From: an uncultured Clostridia bacterium
GTDB taxonomy: Bacteria; Bacillota; Clostridia; Christensenellales; UBA3700
Assembly: GCA_947176265.1 (NCBI GenBank)
Contig: CAMWQA010000007.1
Location: 1-42,130 of the forward strand
Reading direction: 5' to 3'
DNA: 42,130 nt
Shown: piece after piece, positions 1-8,933 of the stretch
Position numbering within the stretch: position 1 is the first letter of the stretch
How the letters are laid out: every line of letters starts with the position of its first letter
Translations under genes and position numbers: made by a program
The notes under the pieces: generated by a model
Told to the model about the DNA's origin: nothing
Seen by the model: the letters and a program-made list of their open reading frames with translations, nothing else
Database searches by the model: none

Positions 1-111
1 GTATATTATGTGTGTAAATAAGATTTACACAATTAATTAGCTCATAATTTTCCCCCTTATCATATAAAGGAAGGGCGGTGGTCGAAAGATTACCGTCCTT
101 TCTTTTTTTAT

Positions 112-273
112 GTTTGGCTCAAAGGTAGGCTAGGCAAATCTAAAATGCATCTTTTCCGCCAAATCAATATAGTACTCACTTTGACGTACAGCAAGTACGA
201 CAAAGATCAATCAATATCGCCTTGACGCAAAATCTACTATTTTATTCTTTGCCTATCTCCCTTCTCGCCAAAC
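112..273. repeat. Hairpin element copy A (~162 bp imperfect inverted repeat, apex CGTAC-AGCAA-GTACG)
   Basis: Ends GTTTGGCtcaAAGG.../...GCCAAAC; apex at 185-199; left and right arms align after reverse complementing. Confidence 0.8.
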
Positions 274-328
274 GAGGGTGGTCACAAATTCTATCGATAG
301 CACCAACTAAGCCTATAAAATTTTAAAT

Positions 329-402
329 GTCATTCTGAGCGTAGTCGAAGAATCTCCCCGATTTAAAAAGTTATTTCATTTCGACCGTAGTGGAGAAATC
401 TC
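329..402. repeat. Two copies of dispersed motif GTCATTCTGAGCGTAGTCGAAGAATCTC / TTTCATTTCGACCGTAGTGGAGAAATCTC
   Basis: Same motif family recurs at 8882, 15316, 25821, 25867 and 33088. Confidence 0.8.
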
Positions 403-480
403 TATCAGTATTAAGAGTTTAATGCCCATTAGCGATAATTTAAGACTTAACAAACTTATTTTTGTATGAAGTTTATGAAC

Positions 481-502
481 ATTCTCATATTTGTATGAGA
501 AT
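481..502. promoter_or_regulatory. Perfect inverted repeat ATTCTCATA-TTTG-TATGAGAAT, candidate operator
   Basis: Read directly; followed by a further ACTCATATT half-site and TATAAT at 537-542, upstream of the CDS at 573. Confidence 0.55.
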
Positions 503-572
503 ACTCATATTGCAACATTTTTCAAAAAATATGTTGTATAATGTAAAAAATAAATTAAGGAGAAAAGACAAT

Positions 573-803
573 ATGCAAAACGACATTAATAATTACAATG
601 TAGAAACCATAAAAGTAAAACAAGAAATGGATTGGTACATAGTACTGGAATATTTAGAGAGTATAAGGACTTTTTGTCCGTTATTTAAGGATAAAAAATT
701 TAGCAAAATGTTTGAGGAAATGAGGCAATATGTGGAAGAGCAGATCGACGTGCCCAATGAAATTGTGGATAAGTACGTAGTAGTGGAGTGCAAAAAGATC
801 TAA
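573..803 (+). CDS. Small hypothetical protein (76 aa)
   Basis: ORF with AAGGAG SD just upstream of ATG 573; the longer 462 start has no SD and overlaps the promoter/operator region. Confidence 0.6.
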   Translation: MQNDINNYNVETIKVKQEMDWYIVLEYLESIRTFCPLFKDKKFSKMFEEMRQYVEEQIDVPNEIVDKYVVVECKKI

Positions 804-821
804 ATTAATTTTATCCTATAC

Positions 822-951
822 TAAAAACAGCTATTAACAATAGTCGTTTTTAATATCACTTTGCCGTAGGCAAAATATAACTGCCACATAGTGGCAATAT
901 AACTCGCCGTAGGCGAATATCACTTATCTGCAAAGCAATCTTTGCAGATAA
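822..951. repeat. AATATAACT-linked hairpin array, locus 1
   Basis: AAAAAC-hairpin-GTTTTT, aatatcact TTGCCgtaGGCAA, atataact GCCACataGTGGC, aatataact CGCCgtaGGCG, aatatcact TATCTGCAAAgcaatcTTTGCAGATA. Confidence 0.85.
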
Positions 952-954
952 CAT

Positions 955-1152
955 TCATTCTCTTCCTAAAAGATAGTCGCTAGATACTTCAAAAAAATCG
1001 GCAAGGCGAACGATATAACTTGCTTTTGGCTCGTTTATTCCACGCTCCCAATAGTCGATGGCTTTTTGGCTCACACCGATTTCGCTTGCAAGTTTTTGTT
1101 GAGAAATATTCCTTTCCAGTCTTAAATTCTTTATAATTTCGCCGATATTCAT
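955..1152 (-). CDS. XRE-family HTH transcriptional regulator (65 aa)
   Basis: IKNLRLERNISQQKLASEIGVSQKAIDYWERG HTH_3 pattern. Confidence 0.9.
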   Translation of the reverse strand: MNIGEIIKNLRLERNISQQKLASEIGVSQKAIDYWERGINEPKASYIVRLADFFEVSSDYLLGRE

Positions 1153-1185
1153 ACTTTAATTATAAAATAAAAGTGTTGCAAATGC

Positions 1186-1214
1186 TTGACAAAGAAGATT
1201 TCTTCTTGTACAAT
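1186..1214 (+). promoter_or_regulatory. Sigma-70-type promoter with palindromic spacer
   Basis: TTGACA-17 nt-TACAAT; spacer contains AAGAAG-ATTT-CTTCTT. Confidence 0.7.
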
Positions 1215-1219
1215 AGAAT

Positions 1220-1351
1220 TATCAAGAAGAAAACTACTTGATTCATTTCCCTTGTTAACTCCTCCTTATGGGGTTAGTGCATATTTGTGACAAATTTACG
1301 TGCAAATTATTTGTTACACAGAAAGGCCGTGGATAACTCCACGACCTTTTT
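1220..1351 (+). ncRNA. Putative small RNA between promoter 1186-1214 and terminator 1322-1351
   Basis: No convincing ORF; terminator AAAGGCCGTGG-ataact-CCACGACCTTTTT; contains CCTCCTT at 1261-1267. Confidence 0.4.
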
Positions 1352-1409
1352 GCAACTTTTGGCAGTCAAAGGGAATTAATATATTGAAGTAATAATATCC
1401 TTTGTCTGC

Positions 1410-1567
1410 CTTAGCGAGGCAATGATAATTGTATAAGCGTCGCAATACTTTGTTGCGCTTACGTTTTGCCTCAGTCACGTACGCACAGTACGCTCCCATC
1501 GGCAAATCCGTGCGCGCCTCGTCTTGCTCGCTTCTCCAATCATCATTATTTCCTACGCCAACGCTCT
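1410..1567. repeat. Hairpin element copy B (apex CGTAC-GCACA-GTACG, 1478-1492)
   Basis: Arms align: ggcaatgataattgtataAGCG..GCttACGttTTGCC vs ggaaataatgatgattggagaAGCG..GCgcACGgaTTTGCC; outer ends less clear. Confidence 0.65.
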
Positions 1568-1577
1568 AATACAGTCG

Positions 1578-1697
1578 TTACTGTTGTTTAGAAGAACAAC
1601 CGCAATTAGAGCAACTCTTTGTTTGAGACTTTGTGGCGCTGGTAGACTTGCTCGTCTTAGAGCTTGCGCTACTGCTTTGTTTAGAATTTCTTGCCAT
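1578..1697 (-). CDS. 39-aa Ser/Thr/Lys-rich microprotein with C-terminal CSNCGC
   Basis: MARNSKQSSSASSKTSKSTSATKSQTKSCSNCGCSSKQQ preceded by AAGGAGGAGATATT, a strong SD. Confidence 0.6.
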   Translation of the reverse strand: MARNSKQSSSASSKTSKSTSATKSQTKSCSNCGCSSKQQ

Positions 1698-1803
1698 AAT
1701 ATCTCCTCCTTTTTCTTGCAACCATTTATTGATTGCAATAGTATTGTGCACACTATAGGGGAGAAGTATACGCAAAATCATTTTACATTTTATGGTATGG
1801 AGT

Positions 1804-3228
1804 TTACACGTTTGCCACCCAAGTTTTCATAAGTCCGCTTGCGTTTGATTGAGCGTTATCGAGACAAGCGTAGAGATTATCGGGCGAGGCAATCTTGAAC
1901 TTATACGTCGCATAGTATTCTTTCAACGCTTTGAGCAACGTATCTTTACCAAGAGTATCTTGCAAATACTTCCACATTATCAAAGACTTGTTGTAAGTGA
2001 TGTTAGTGTAATAGTAGTTGCTAGGGAAGTCGTTGAGCCTTCCGCCAAGAACTCCTTTTGCCGATTCGCCTACGGAATTTTGAATATCAATAAATCTATG
2101 AAATTGCGAGTATGCGTCGGAGAGCATAAGCGAGGAGTAGTCCACGTTGCCGACATTTACGAAATAAAGGTAGGTCGCGTAGCTCGTCAGTCCTTCGTCT
2201 TGCCAAGCGTTGATGAGATTATTGCTACCCACTGCGCCGTACCACCATTGATGAGCGATTTCGTGCGCGACAACTTCTTCGTAAGTCGCTCCGCCCAAAG
2301 TTTCGTTTATTACGCACAGCGTGCCGTATTCCATGCCGCCCGCAACGAATGGCATATCGGCGACAGCCAAAGTGTCGTACGCGTATTTGCCAAAAAGTTT
2401 TCCGTATACTGCTAAGGATTTTTGCATATATGTCAGAGTGTCGGTTTTTTCGCCGAGATAGCTTAACTCAACGCCGTCGTATTTACTGACGCTCTTTTTA
2501 AGTGTGGGAGAGAGTATCAATGCAAAATCGCGGATATTCTTTGCCTTTGCGGTAATTATAGTTTCGCCGTTTTCCTCGCCTTGTTTACTCTTTCCGCTTG
2601 ATACGTAATCCCAACCGTTTGGAAGATTGAAAGTCACTTGATAATTTGCCGCGTCGGAGAAGTAGGGATCGCCGATAGGAGAGTATTCGTCGTAATACCA
2701 CTTGCCGTCGACGAATGCGCAAAGCATTGGATAAAAGCCTGTCAACGATATGCCTTTTTCGTTGAAACCGTACCGTCCGTTGGTATGCGGAAGCGTGATA
2801 GTATATTGCATATCCACGCTTATTTTTTCGCCTGCTTGGAGCGGAGAATGTAGAGATACCGTAAGGATATTGCTTTCAAAATCAAAGTCGTAGTGCGCAA
2901 TATCGCCATACACTTCTTTGAGTTCAAAAGCGCCGTAACTTATTCCGTCGGGATAGAAATCTCCCTGTTCTTCCTGCGCGCACGGCAGAGGCTTTCGTTT
3001 GTCAAAAGCGTTGGCGTACACGTTGAATTTCAGCTCTTCAAGCGGCGCGCCGTAGTCGTTTACGATATCGACTTTTTGACTGCACTCTACGGTGTTATCT
3101 TCTTGAATATCAAGCCAAATTTTGTAGGTCGTAATGGGCTCGTCTTGCGTTTTGCAAGATACTGCAAAGACGAGAAGTGAACATACGATAATTGCAACGC
3201 ATATAATGGATATAATCTTCTTTTTCAT
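1804..3228 (-). CDS. M1-family (gluzincin) metallopeptidase lipoprotein
   Basis: Lipobox signal (LLVFAVSC), GGMEYG and HEIAHQWW...E motifs. Confidence 0.88.
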   Translation of the reverse strand: MKKKIISIICVAIIVCSLLVFAVSCKTQDEPITTYKIWLDIQEDNTVECSQKVDIVNDYGAPLEELKFNVYANAFDKRKPLPCAQEEQGDFYPDGISYGAFELKEVYGDIAHYDFDFESNILTVSLHSPLQAGEKISVDMQYTITLPHTNGRYGFNEKGISLTGFYPMLCAFVDGKWYYDEYSPIGDPYFSDAANYQVTFNLPNGWDYVSSGKSKQGEENGETIITAKAKNIRDFALILSPTLKKSVSKYDGVELSYLGEKTDTLTYMQKSLAVYGKLFGKYAYDTLAVADMPFVAGGMEYGTLCVINETLGGATYEEVVAHEIAHQWWYGAVGSNNLINAWQDEGLTSYATYLYFVNVGNVDYSSLMLSDAYSQFHRFIDIQNSVGESAKGVLGGRLNDFPSNYYYTNITYNKSLIMWKYLQDTLGKDTLLKALKEYYATYKFKIASPDNLYACLDNAQSNASGLMKTWVANV

Positions 3229-3339
3229 ACAAGATTTTATGCGGTAATAAATATAATTATGTAAAATCTACAATAATTGGCTCTTGACATATATTATAAA
3301 TAGATAGTAGAATATAAATGTAAAAATAAATATAAAATT

Positions 3340-3501
3340 ATCCGAGGATAGACCTATGCGAATACGTCCAAACAGCGGAATTTGAGTTGGATTACGATTG
3401 GCGACGAGGTCAAGGCGTACTATATGTACGTCGACCGAGCGGCGGGCGTAAGCCGACCGAAGGACGCGTTTAGATGTATTTGAATAGGCATATCGTCGGA
3501 T
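3340..3501. repeat. Hairpin element copy C (apex CGTAC-TATAT-GTACG, 3416-3430)
   Basis: Arms ATCCGaggATAgaCCTATgCgAATACgTCcAAAC vs ATCCGacgATAtgCCTATtCaAATACaTCtAAAC. Confidence 0.8.
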
Positions 3502-3511
3502 GGAGGTACAA

Positions 3512-4675
3512 ATGGGATTTTTAAAAAATCAATTTAGAAAGGTAATCCAATGGGAGAGCGATAACGTCAACGACATTATCTACAAATACCCACTTGAGAG
3601 AAAAGAAGAGATAATGCGCAAGTCCACGCTTGTAGTCAGAGAGGGACAAAAGGCGCTCTTTATTCAAGAGGGCAAACTTGCCGACGTATTCGGACCGGGT
3701 ACGTATCAGCTTAACGATATACGCAACTTCCCATTGTTGACTCAGCTTTATCATTGGAAGACTCTTTGGGAAAGCCCTTACACAGGCGACGTATACTTCA
3801 TATCTACCAAGCAATTCTTGAATATGAAGTGGGGTACGTCCAATCCCATTATGATGAGAGACCAAGACTACGGCGTAGTGAGAGTAAGGGGCTTTGGCGT
3901 ATACTCGTTTGCAGTAGGCACGCCTACCAACGCTTTGAGAGAACTCATAGGTTCTATGAGCAGTTTTACGGTACGCAACGTCGACGATTACTTTAAGAAA
4001 ATTATCACGTCCACACTTTCCAACGTAATCGCAGAATCCAAGATACCTGCGCTTGATCTTGCCATGCACTACGACGATTTGGCAGAAATGGCAAAGGCAA
4101 AACTGGCAGACGAGTTTGAAAAGATTGGTATTGAGATTAAGGCTCTCGTAATAGAGAATTTGTCCTTGCCGGAAGAAGTGGAAAGAATGCTAGACAAGCG
4201 CACCAACGTGGGCGTAATGAAGGGCGCAATGAAAGAATACACCCAAATGGAAAGCATAGAAGCTATGAAGAGCGCGGCCAAAAATCCTGGCGGTATGAGC
4301 GGACTCGGCGTTGGTATGGGCGCAGGCGTAAGCATGGGCAAAATGTTTGTCGACGCAATGTCTTCAGTATCCAATTCTCAAGAAGAGAGAGTAGTGGAAG
4401 AAAAGATTGCCGAAGAAAAGATTCAACGCGACGATACCGTTGAGTGTCCCAACTGTCACAGCAGCGTACCAAAGAACAGCAAGTTCTGTCCCGAGTGCGG
4501 CAACAATATGACGCCGCCCAAAAAGCTTTGTCCTGCGTGCGGCGCAGAAGTAGGCAAAGCTAAGTTTTGTCCCGAATGCGGAGCAAGAGTAGACGAAATA
4601 AGATGCAAAGAGTGCGGAAAGGTACTCAAGCCAAATCAGAAATTCTGTCCCGATTGCGGCACTAAACAAGACTAA
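3512..4675 (+). CDS. SPFH (band 7) domain protein with C-terminal zinc ribbons (YdjI-like)
   Basis: MGFLKNQFRKVIQWE N-terminus; three C-x2-C...CPxCG ribbons at the C-terminus; GGAGG SD at 3500-3504. Confidence 0.85.
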   Translation: MGFLKNQFRKVIQWESDNVNDIIYKYPLERKEEIMRKSTLVVREGQKALFIQEGKLADVFGPGTYQLNDIRNFPLLTQLYHWKTLWESPYTGDVYFISTKQFLNMKWGTSNPIMMRDQDYGVVRVRGFGVYSFAVGTPTNALRELIGSMSSFTVRNVDDYFKKIITSTLSNVIAESKIPALDLAMHYDDLAEMAKAKLADEFEKIGIEIKALVIENLSLPEEVERMLDKRTNVGVMKGAMKEYTQMESIEAMKSAAKNPGGMSGLGVGMGAGVSMGKMFVDAMSSVSNSQEERVVEEKIAEEKIQRDDTVECPNCHSSVPKNSKFCPECGNNMTPPKKLCPACGAEVGKAKFCPECGARVDEIRCKECGKVLKPNQKFCPDCGTKQD

Positions 4676-4685
4676 TAGATAACCT

Positions 4686-5768
4686 ATGCAAGCAAACACG
4701 ACCCAACAGCAATCACTTCATTCTCAGGTATACAAATGCAAAAGTTGCGGCAACTTTTTGCACTACGATCCCGAGAGCAAAAAGATGAAATGCGATTATT
4801 GCAATACCACCGTGCCTACGCAAGAAGTAGGCATGGCGCATGAATTGCCCTATCACGACGGAGTTGAGCAAGGCTTCGTCAAGTGGGGCGGTATAAAGAG
4901 CGTCAAGTGCAAGTCTTGCGGAGCGGTAACAGTATTGCCCGACTATGAGGTCGTGTCCAACTGTCCATTCTGCAATGCGCACAATATCGTTGATACTGAA
5001 GAAATCGACGGACTTCAACCCAACGGTATCTTGCCTTTTAAGATAACCAAAGAGCACGTTCCTACAGTCTATGAAAATTGGCTTAAGAGCAAGAAGTTAG
5101 CGCCGGGCAGACTCAAAAAGGATGCAAAGCGTCAACCTGCAAGGGGCGTATACGTTCCGCTGTTTACTTTTGATACGGCGGCGGATTGCGACTATACCAT
5201 AAGATACGGTCAGCATTACACCGTCACTGTGGGGAGCGGTAAAAACAGACATACGGAGACGAGGACGAGGTGGTACACAGCAAGCGGTCACGTCTACGAC
5301 TTTTTCAACGACGTGCAGATAGAGGCAAGCAAGTCTATCACTCAAAAAAATCTCAGGAAGTTAGGCGGTTTTGACACCGACAATAGCCTCGAGTATCACA
5401 ATCAATTTATCAGCGGTTACAGCGCGGAAAGATACGATAAGAGCTTAGACGAGAGCTGGGCGGACGCAAAGGACGTTATCAAAGCGTCATTGCGCCAGCA
5501 AATTGTCTCGAGGTATCGCGCCGACGTAGTAGATTACGTCAATATGAGTTGTTCGTATTCAGAAAGGACGTACAAGTATGTACTAGTTCCCGTATGGATA
5601 TTCAATTATCATTACGGCAAAAAGTCCTATGACTGTATCGTCAACGGCAGATCGGGCAGAGTAGTGGGCAAATATCCCAAATCTTTCGTCAAGAGTGGCG
5701 CGATTGCTCTATCGGTACTTGCCGTCGCAGGTTTTCTCGTATGGCTATTCGTCAAATATTTTGTTTAA
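4686..5768 (+). CDS. TFIIB-type zinc-ribbon protein with C-terminal TM helix (YdjG-like)
   Basis: YKCKSCGNFLHYDPESKKMKCDYC, KCKSCGA...CPFC, C-terminal ALSVLAVAGFLVWLFV. Confidence 0.75.
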   Translation: MQANTTQQQSLHSQVYKCKSCGNFLHYDPESKKMKCDYCNTTVPTQEVGMAHELPYHDGVEQGFVKWGGIKSVKCKSCGAVTVLPDYEVVSNCPFCNAHNIVDTEEIDGLQPNGILPFKITKEHVPTVYENWLKSKKLAPGRLKKDAKRQPARGVYVPLFTFDTAADCDYTIRYGQHYTVTVGSGKNRHTETRTRWYTASGHVYDFFNDVQIEASKSITQKNLRKLGGFDTDNSLEYHNQFISGYSAERYDKSLDESWADAKDVIKASLRQQIVSRYRADVVDYVNMSCSYSERTYKYVLVPVWIFNYHYGKKSYDCIVNGRSGRVVGKYPKSFVKSGAIALSVLAVAGFLVWLFVKYFV

Positions 5769-5833
5769 AACGATAGCCATTTAGGATATAATAATATATA
5801 ATATCAGTATAATAATAATTTTGGAGGCGCATT

Positions 5834-6037
5834 ATGGCAATAACTAAGGATATGCTCATTGCAGAAGCATTGCAACATGAAAACAGCGAGGCTATCGCAG
5901 AGACACTTTTGAGTATCGGCATGCACTGTTTCGGTTGCGCAATGGCAAGAGGCGAAACTATTGAAGAAGCCGCTATGGTACACGGCGTTGACGTGGACGA
6001 GCTTGTCAAGAAACTCAACGAAGTTGCAGACAATTAA
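5834..6037 (+). CDS. DUF1858 (redox disulfide) domain protein
   Basis: LLSIGMHCFGCAMARGETIEEAA pattern. Confidence 0.88.
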   Translation: MAITKDMLIAEALQHENSEAIAETLLSIGMHCFGCAMARGETIEEAAMVHGVDVDELVKKLNEVADN

Positions 6038-6215
6038 ATCATTATAATTTAAAAAACACGAGGCGAGAGTTTTCTCTCGCCTTTGTCGTTTTATCGCATA
6101 ATTTTTTTAAATACTTAAAAATAATTGCAATAATGATATATTTTTGGTAAAATAATAAAGGTTTTTTAATAAAAACATAAATACTTAAAGCAAAATAAAG
6201 TTTTGGAGGCTTTTT

Positions 6216-7469
6216 ATGGAAAAGTTAGTAGGAGCATGTATGTTCGGACAATCCGGTGGTCCGTCATCTGTTATCAACTCAAGCGCTGCAGGTGTATTTA
6301 CCGAAGCGTTGAAACAAGATTGCATTACAGCCGTTTACGGCGCTGCTCACGGTATCAAGGGCGTACTCAACGAAGAGTTCTACGATATCAGCAAAGAGGA
6401 TATGAAAGAGCTTATGTTGCTCAAGAATACTCCTTCTTCCGCTCTCGGTAGCGTAAGATACAAGCTCAAGGCAGAGAAGGTAGACGACACAGACTACAAG
6501 AGACTTCTCGAAGTATTCAAAAAGTATAATATCCGTTACTTCTTCTACAACGGCGGTAACGACTCTATGGACACTTGCAACAAGGTCAGCAAGTATATGA
6601 AGAAGTCTGGTTGGGATTGCCGTGTAATGGGCGTTCCAAAGACCATTGATAACGACCTTTTCGGTACGGATCACTGCCCGGGTTACGGCTCGGCTGCAAA
6701 GTACGTTGCTACGACGACTATGGAACTCAAGTTGGACGCGACCGTATACGACACTCCAATGATTACCGTAGTTGAGGCTATGGGACGTCACGCAGGCTGG
6801 CTTACCGCAGCGTCCGCGCTTGCTTGCGCAAAGGGTCTCGGTCCAGATCTCATCTATTTGCCAGAAATCCCATTCTCCACGGACAAGTTCCTTGCAGACG
6901 TTGACAAGAAGATGAAGGCAAACAACGGCAAGTGTATGATAGTCATCTCCGAAGGTATCGCAGACGAGAACGGTACTCTTATCGCAGAGAAGATAAACGA
7001 AAACGTTGCAAAGGACTCTTTCGGTCACGCGCAACTCGGCGGCGTAGGTACGGCTCTTGCAAATCTTTGCAAAGAGAAGTTCGGTTGCAAAACAAGAGCT
7101 ATTGAATTCTCGCTTATGCAAAGATGCGGCGCTCATTTGGCTTCCAAGGCAGACGTTGAAGAAGCTTTCAAGGCAGGTCAAGCCGCAGTTAAGTATGCAG
7201 TAAGCGGAAAGACCGACAAGATGGTTATCCTCAAGAGAGATATGAACTCAGGCAAGTATAAGTGCAAAGTCGGCGTTATGGACGTTGCTAAGGCTGCCAA
7301 CACCGAGAAGAAAGTTCCGCTCGAGTGGATTATCAACGACGGCACGATGCTTTCGCAAGACTTCATTGATTACGCTTTGCCGCTCATTCAAGGCGACAGC
7401 AAAGCTCCGCTTGAAGACGGACTTCCAAGATTTGCACAACTCAAGAAAGTATTCGTTGCTAAGAAGTAA
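6216..7469 (+). CDS. pfp: 6-phosphofructokinase, PPi-type
   Basis: GQSGGPSSVIN, GGNDSMDT, PKTIDND, EAMGRHAGWL motifs. Confidence 0.92.
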   Translation: MEKLVGACMFGQSGGPSSVINSSAAGVFTEALKQDCITAVYGAAHGIKGVLNEEFYDISKEDMKELMLLKNTPSSALGSVRYKLKAEKVDDTDYKRLLEVFKKYNIRYFFYNGGNDSMDTCNKVSKYMKKSGWDCRVMGVPKTIDNDLFGTDHCPGYGSAAKYVATTTMELKLDATVYDTPMITVVEAMGRHAGWLTAASALACAKGLGPDLIYLPEIPFSTDKFLADVDKKMKANNGKCMIVISEGIADENGTLIAEKINENVAKDSFGHAQLGGVGTALANLCKEKFGCKTRAIEFSLMQRCGAHLASKADVEEAFKAGQAAVKYAVSGKTDKMVILKRDMNSGKYKCKVGVMDVAKAANTEKKVPLEWIINDGTMLSQDFIDYALPLIQGDSKAPLEDGLPRFAQLKKVFVAKK

Positions 7470-7487
7470 TCAAAGACAAAAAATAAA

Positions 7488-7520
7488 TAAAAAGAGTCGG
7501 GTTATCCCGACTCTTTTTTA
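7488..7520 (+). terminator. Rho-independent terminator after pfp
   Basis: AAAAAGAGTCGGG-ttat-CCCGACTCTTTTTTAT. Confidence 0.9.
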
Positions 7521-7689
7521 TACGACAAGGTCGGGATTTTCGTCCCGACCCGTATTTTGGCTTTTGATTGAAGGATAAATTATGGCTTTTGCTTTTGTTT
7601 TTGTACTTTGTTTATCTTTTGTATTACAGTACATTGTATGTCAATTAGTCTTAATTTGTACCTTGTTTTTGCAATTTATTTTTAAATTA

Positions 7690-8448
7690 TCAATTTTCTT
7701 GCCCAAGAGCGTTTATTGCGTTGGCTATGACGTTCGCGCAGTTGCCGACAAGAGTATCGACGTCGCGAGGGGTCAGCATATACCGCGAATATCTGTCCGT
7801 CTTATCGCTTATTATACTGCCTACGGAGATTATCAGCGGTACCCCTATTGCTATGACGGGCGAGAGGAGGGAATTGCCGTCAAGACAGGGCTGCGCATTG
7901 TCGACGCCGCTTCCCGGACATATTCCCGCGCTTGTCAGTTGAAAGCAGTTGCCAAGTCGCGAAATATAGTTGGTCGCAAGAGTGTCTATCGCAATGATTA
8001 AGTTGGGCTTGTGGTAATCGCTTATGGCTTTGACAATGTCAAAGGATTTAATGCCGGTTATGTCCGCCACTTTGGGGGCGATTGCGCTCAAACAAAACTT
8101 TTTACCGCCGGCGTTGATTCTCTTGACGACTTCGTTTCCCAGCGCGTCTACGATGACGTTTTCGTTGCCAAGTCCCACCACTAGTACTTTGCCTTCCTTG
8201 ACGTCAACTTGCCGTATAAGTTTCTTGATGCCCGTGTGGAGTACGTCGACAAGAGTATCGCCCTTGATTTGCGGAGTTGGGGATACCGTCAAATAATATC
8301 CTTCTTTTCGTCCGCTCTTTCTTGAGGCGACTTTATCTATTTCCACTTCGCTTACGTCTACTCCCTTTTGTTTATACGAGTGAGACTTTATACCTAGGTC
8401 TTGACTTGCTTCTATTATGGGATAACTTATATTATCAAAGTTTTTCAT
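7690..8448 (-). CDS. gpr: GPR germination protease
   Basis: VVGLGNENVIVDALGNEVV, CPGSGVDN; divergent from rpsT. Start is approximate. Confidence 0.9.
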   Translation of the reverse strand: MKNFDNISYPIIEASQDLGIKSHSYKQKGVDVSEVEIDKVASRKSGRKEGYYLTVSPTPQIKGDTLVDVLHTGIKKLIRQVDVKEGKVLVVGLGNENVIVDALGNEVVKRINAGGKKFCLSAIAPKVADITGIKSFDIVKAISDYHKPNLIIAIDTLATNYISRLGNCFQLTSAGICPGSGVDNAQPCLDGNSLLSPVIAIGVPLIISVGSIISDKTDRYSRYMLTPRDVDTLVGNCANVIANAINALGQEN

Positions 8449-8561
8449 AAGTCTAGTATTGCCAATTGTTGAAATTATAAAAAATATGTATAAAATTTGT
8501 TGCATAAATAATTTTGTTATGCTAGAATATGTTAGTAAAAATACGTGAACGGAGGGAGAGT

Positions 8562-8831
8562 ATGCCAAATATTAAGTCCCAGAAAAAGAGAGTTATTATC
8601 GCTCAAAAAGAAAACGAAATCAATACTTCCAAGCGTAGCAGAGTTCGCAATGCAGTAAAGAAGTTTGAAGCAGCTATCGAGAGCAAGGACGTGGCTACTG
8701 CAGAAAAGCTTTTGGTTGAGACAATTTCCTTGATTGACAGAGCTAAGAGCGACGGTATCTATCATGCCAACACTGCAAGCAGAAAGATTTCAAGACTTTC
8801 TAAGCAACTTGACGCATTGAAGAAAGCGTAA
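8562..8831 (+). CDS. rpsT: 30S ribosomal protein S20
   Basis: MPNIKSQKKRV...NTASRKISRLSKQL; GGAGGG SD. Confidence 0.95.
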   Translation: MPNIKSQKKRVIIAQKENEINTSKRSRVRNAVKKFEAAIESKDVATAEKLLVETISLIDRAKSDGIYHANTASRKISRLSKQLDALKKA

Positions 8832-8849
8832 ATAATTAAATGATTAAAG

Positions 8850-8878
8850 AATATGACTGCATTTGCAGTCATATTTTT
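8850..8878 (+). terminator. Terminator after rpsT
   Basis: ATGACTGC-attt-GCAGTCATATTTTTAT. Confidence 0.8.
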
Positions 8879-8881
8879 ATA

Positions 8882-8910
8882 TGTCAATTCGACCGTAGTG
8901 GAGAAATCTC
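8882..8910. repeat. Dispersed motif TGTCAATTCGACCGTAGTGGAGAAATCTC
   Basis: Matches the copies at 374 and elsewhere. Confidence 0.8.
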
Positions 8911-8933
8911 ATTCAAATTAAAAAGGAGCATAT

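Noticed and set aside
1524-1832. 102-aa plus-strand ORF
   Set aside because: Overlaps hairpin element B and is antisense to the 39-aa ORF with a better SD.
6279-7181. 300-aa minus-strand ORF inside pfp
   Set aside because: Antisense to a well-supported gene; no recognisable domain or SD.
7527-7556. Second GGTCGGG/CCCGACC hairpin after the pfp terminator
   Set aside because: Probably a duplicate or extended terminator; not independently informative.
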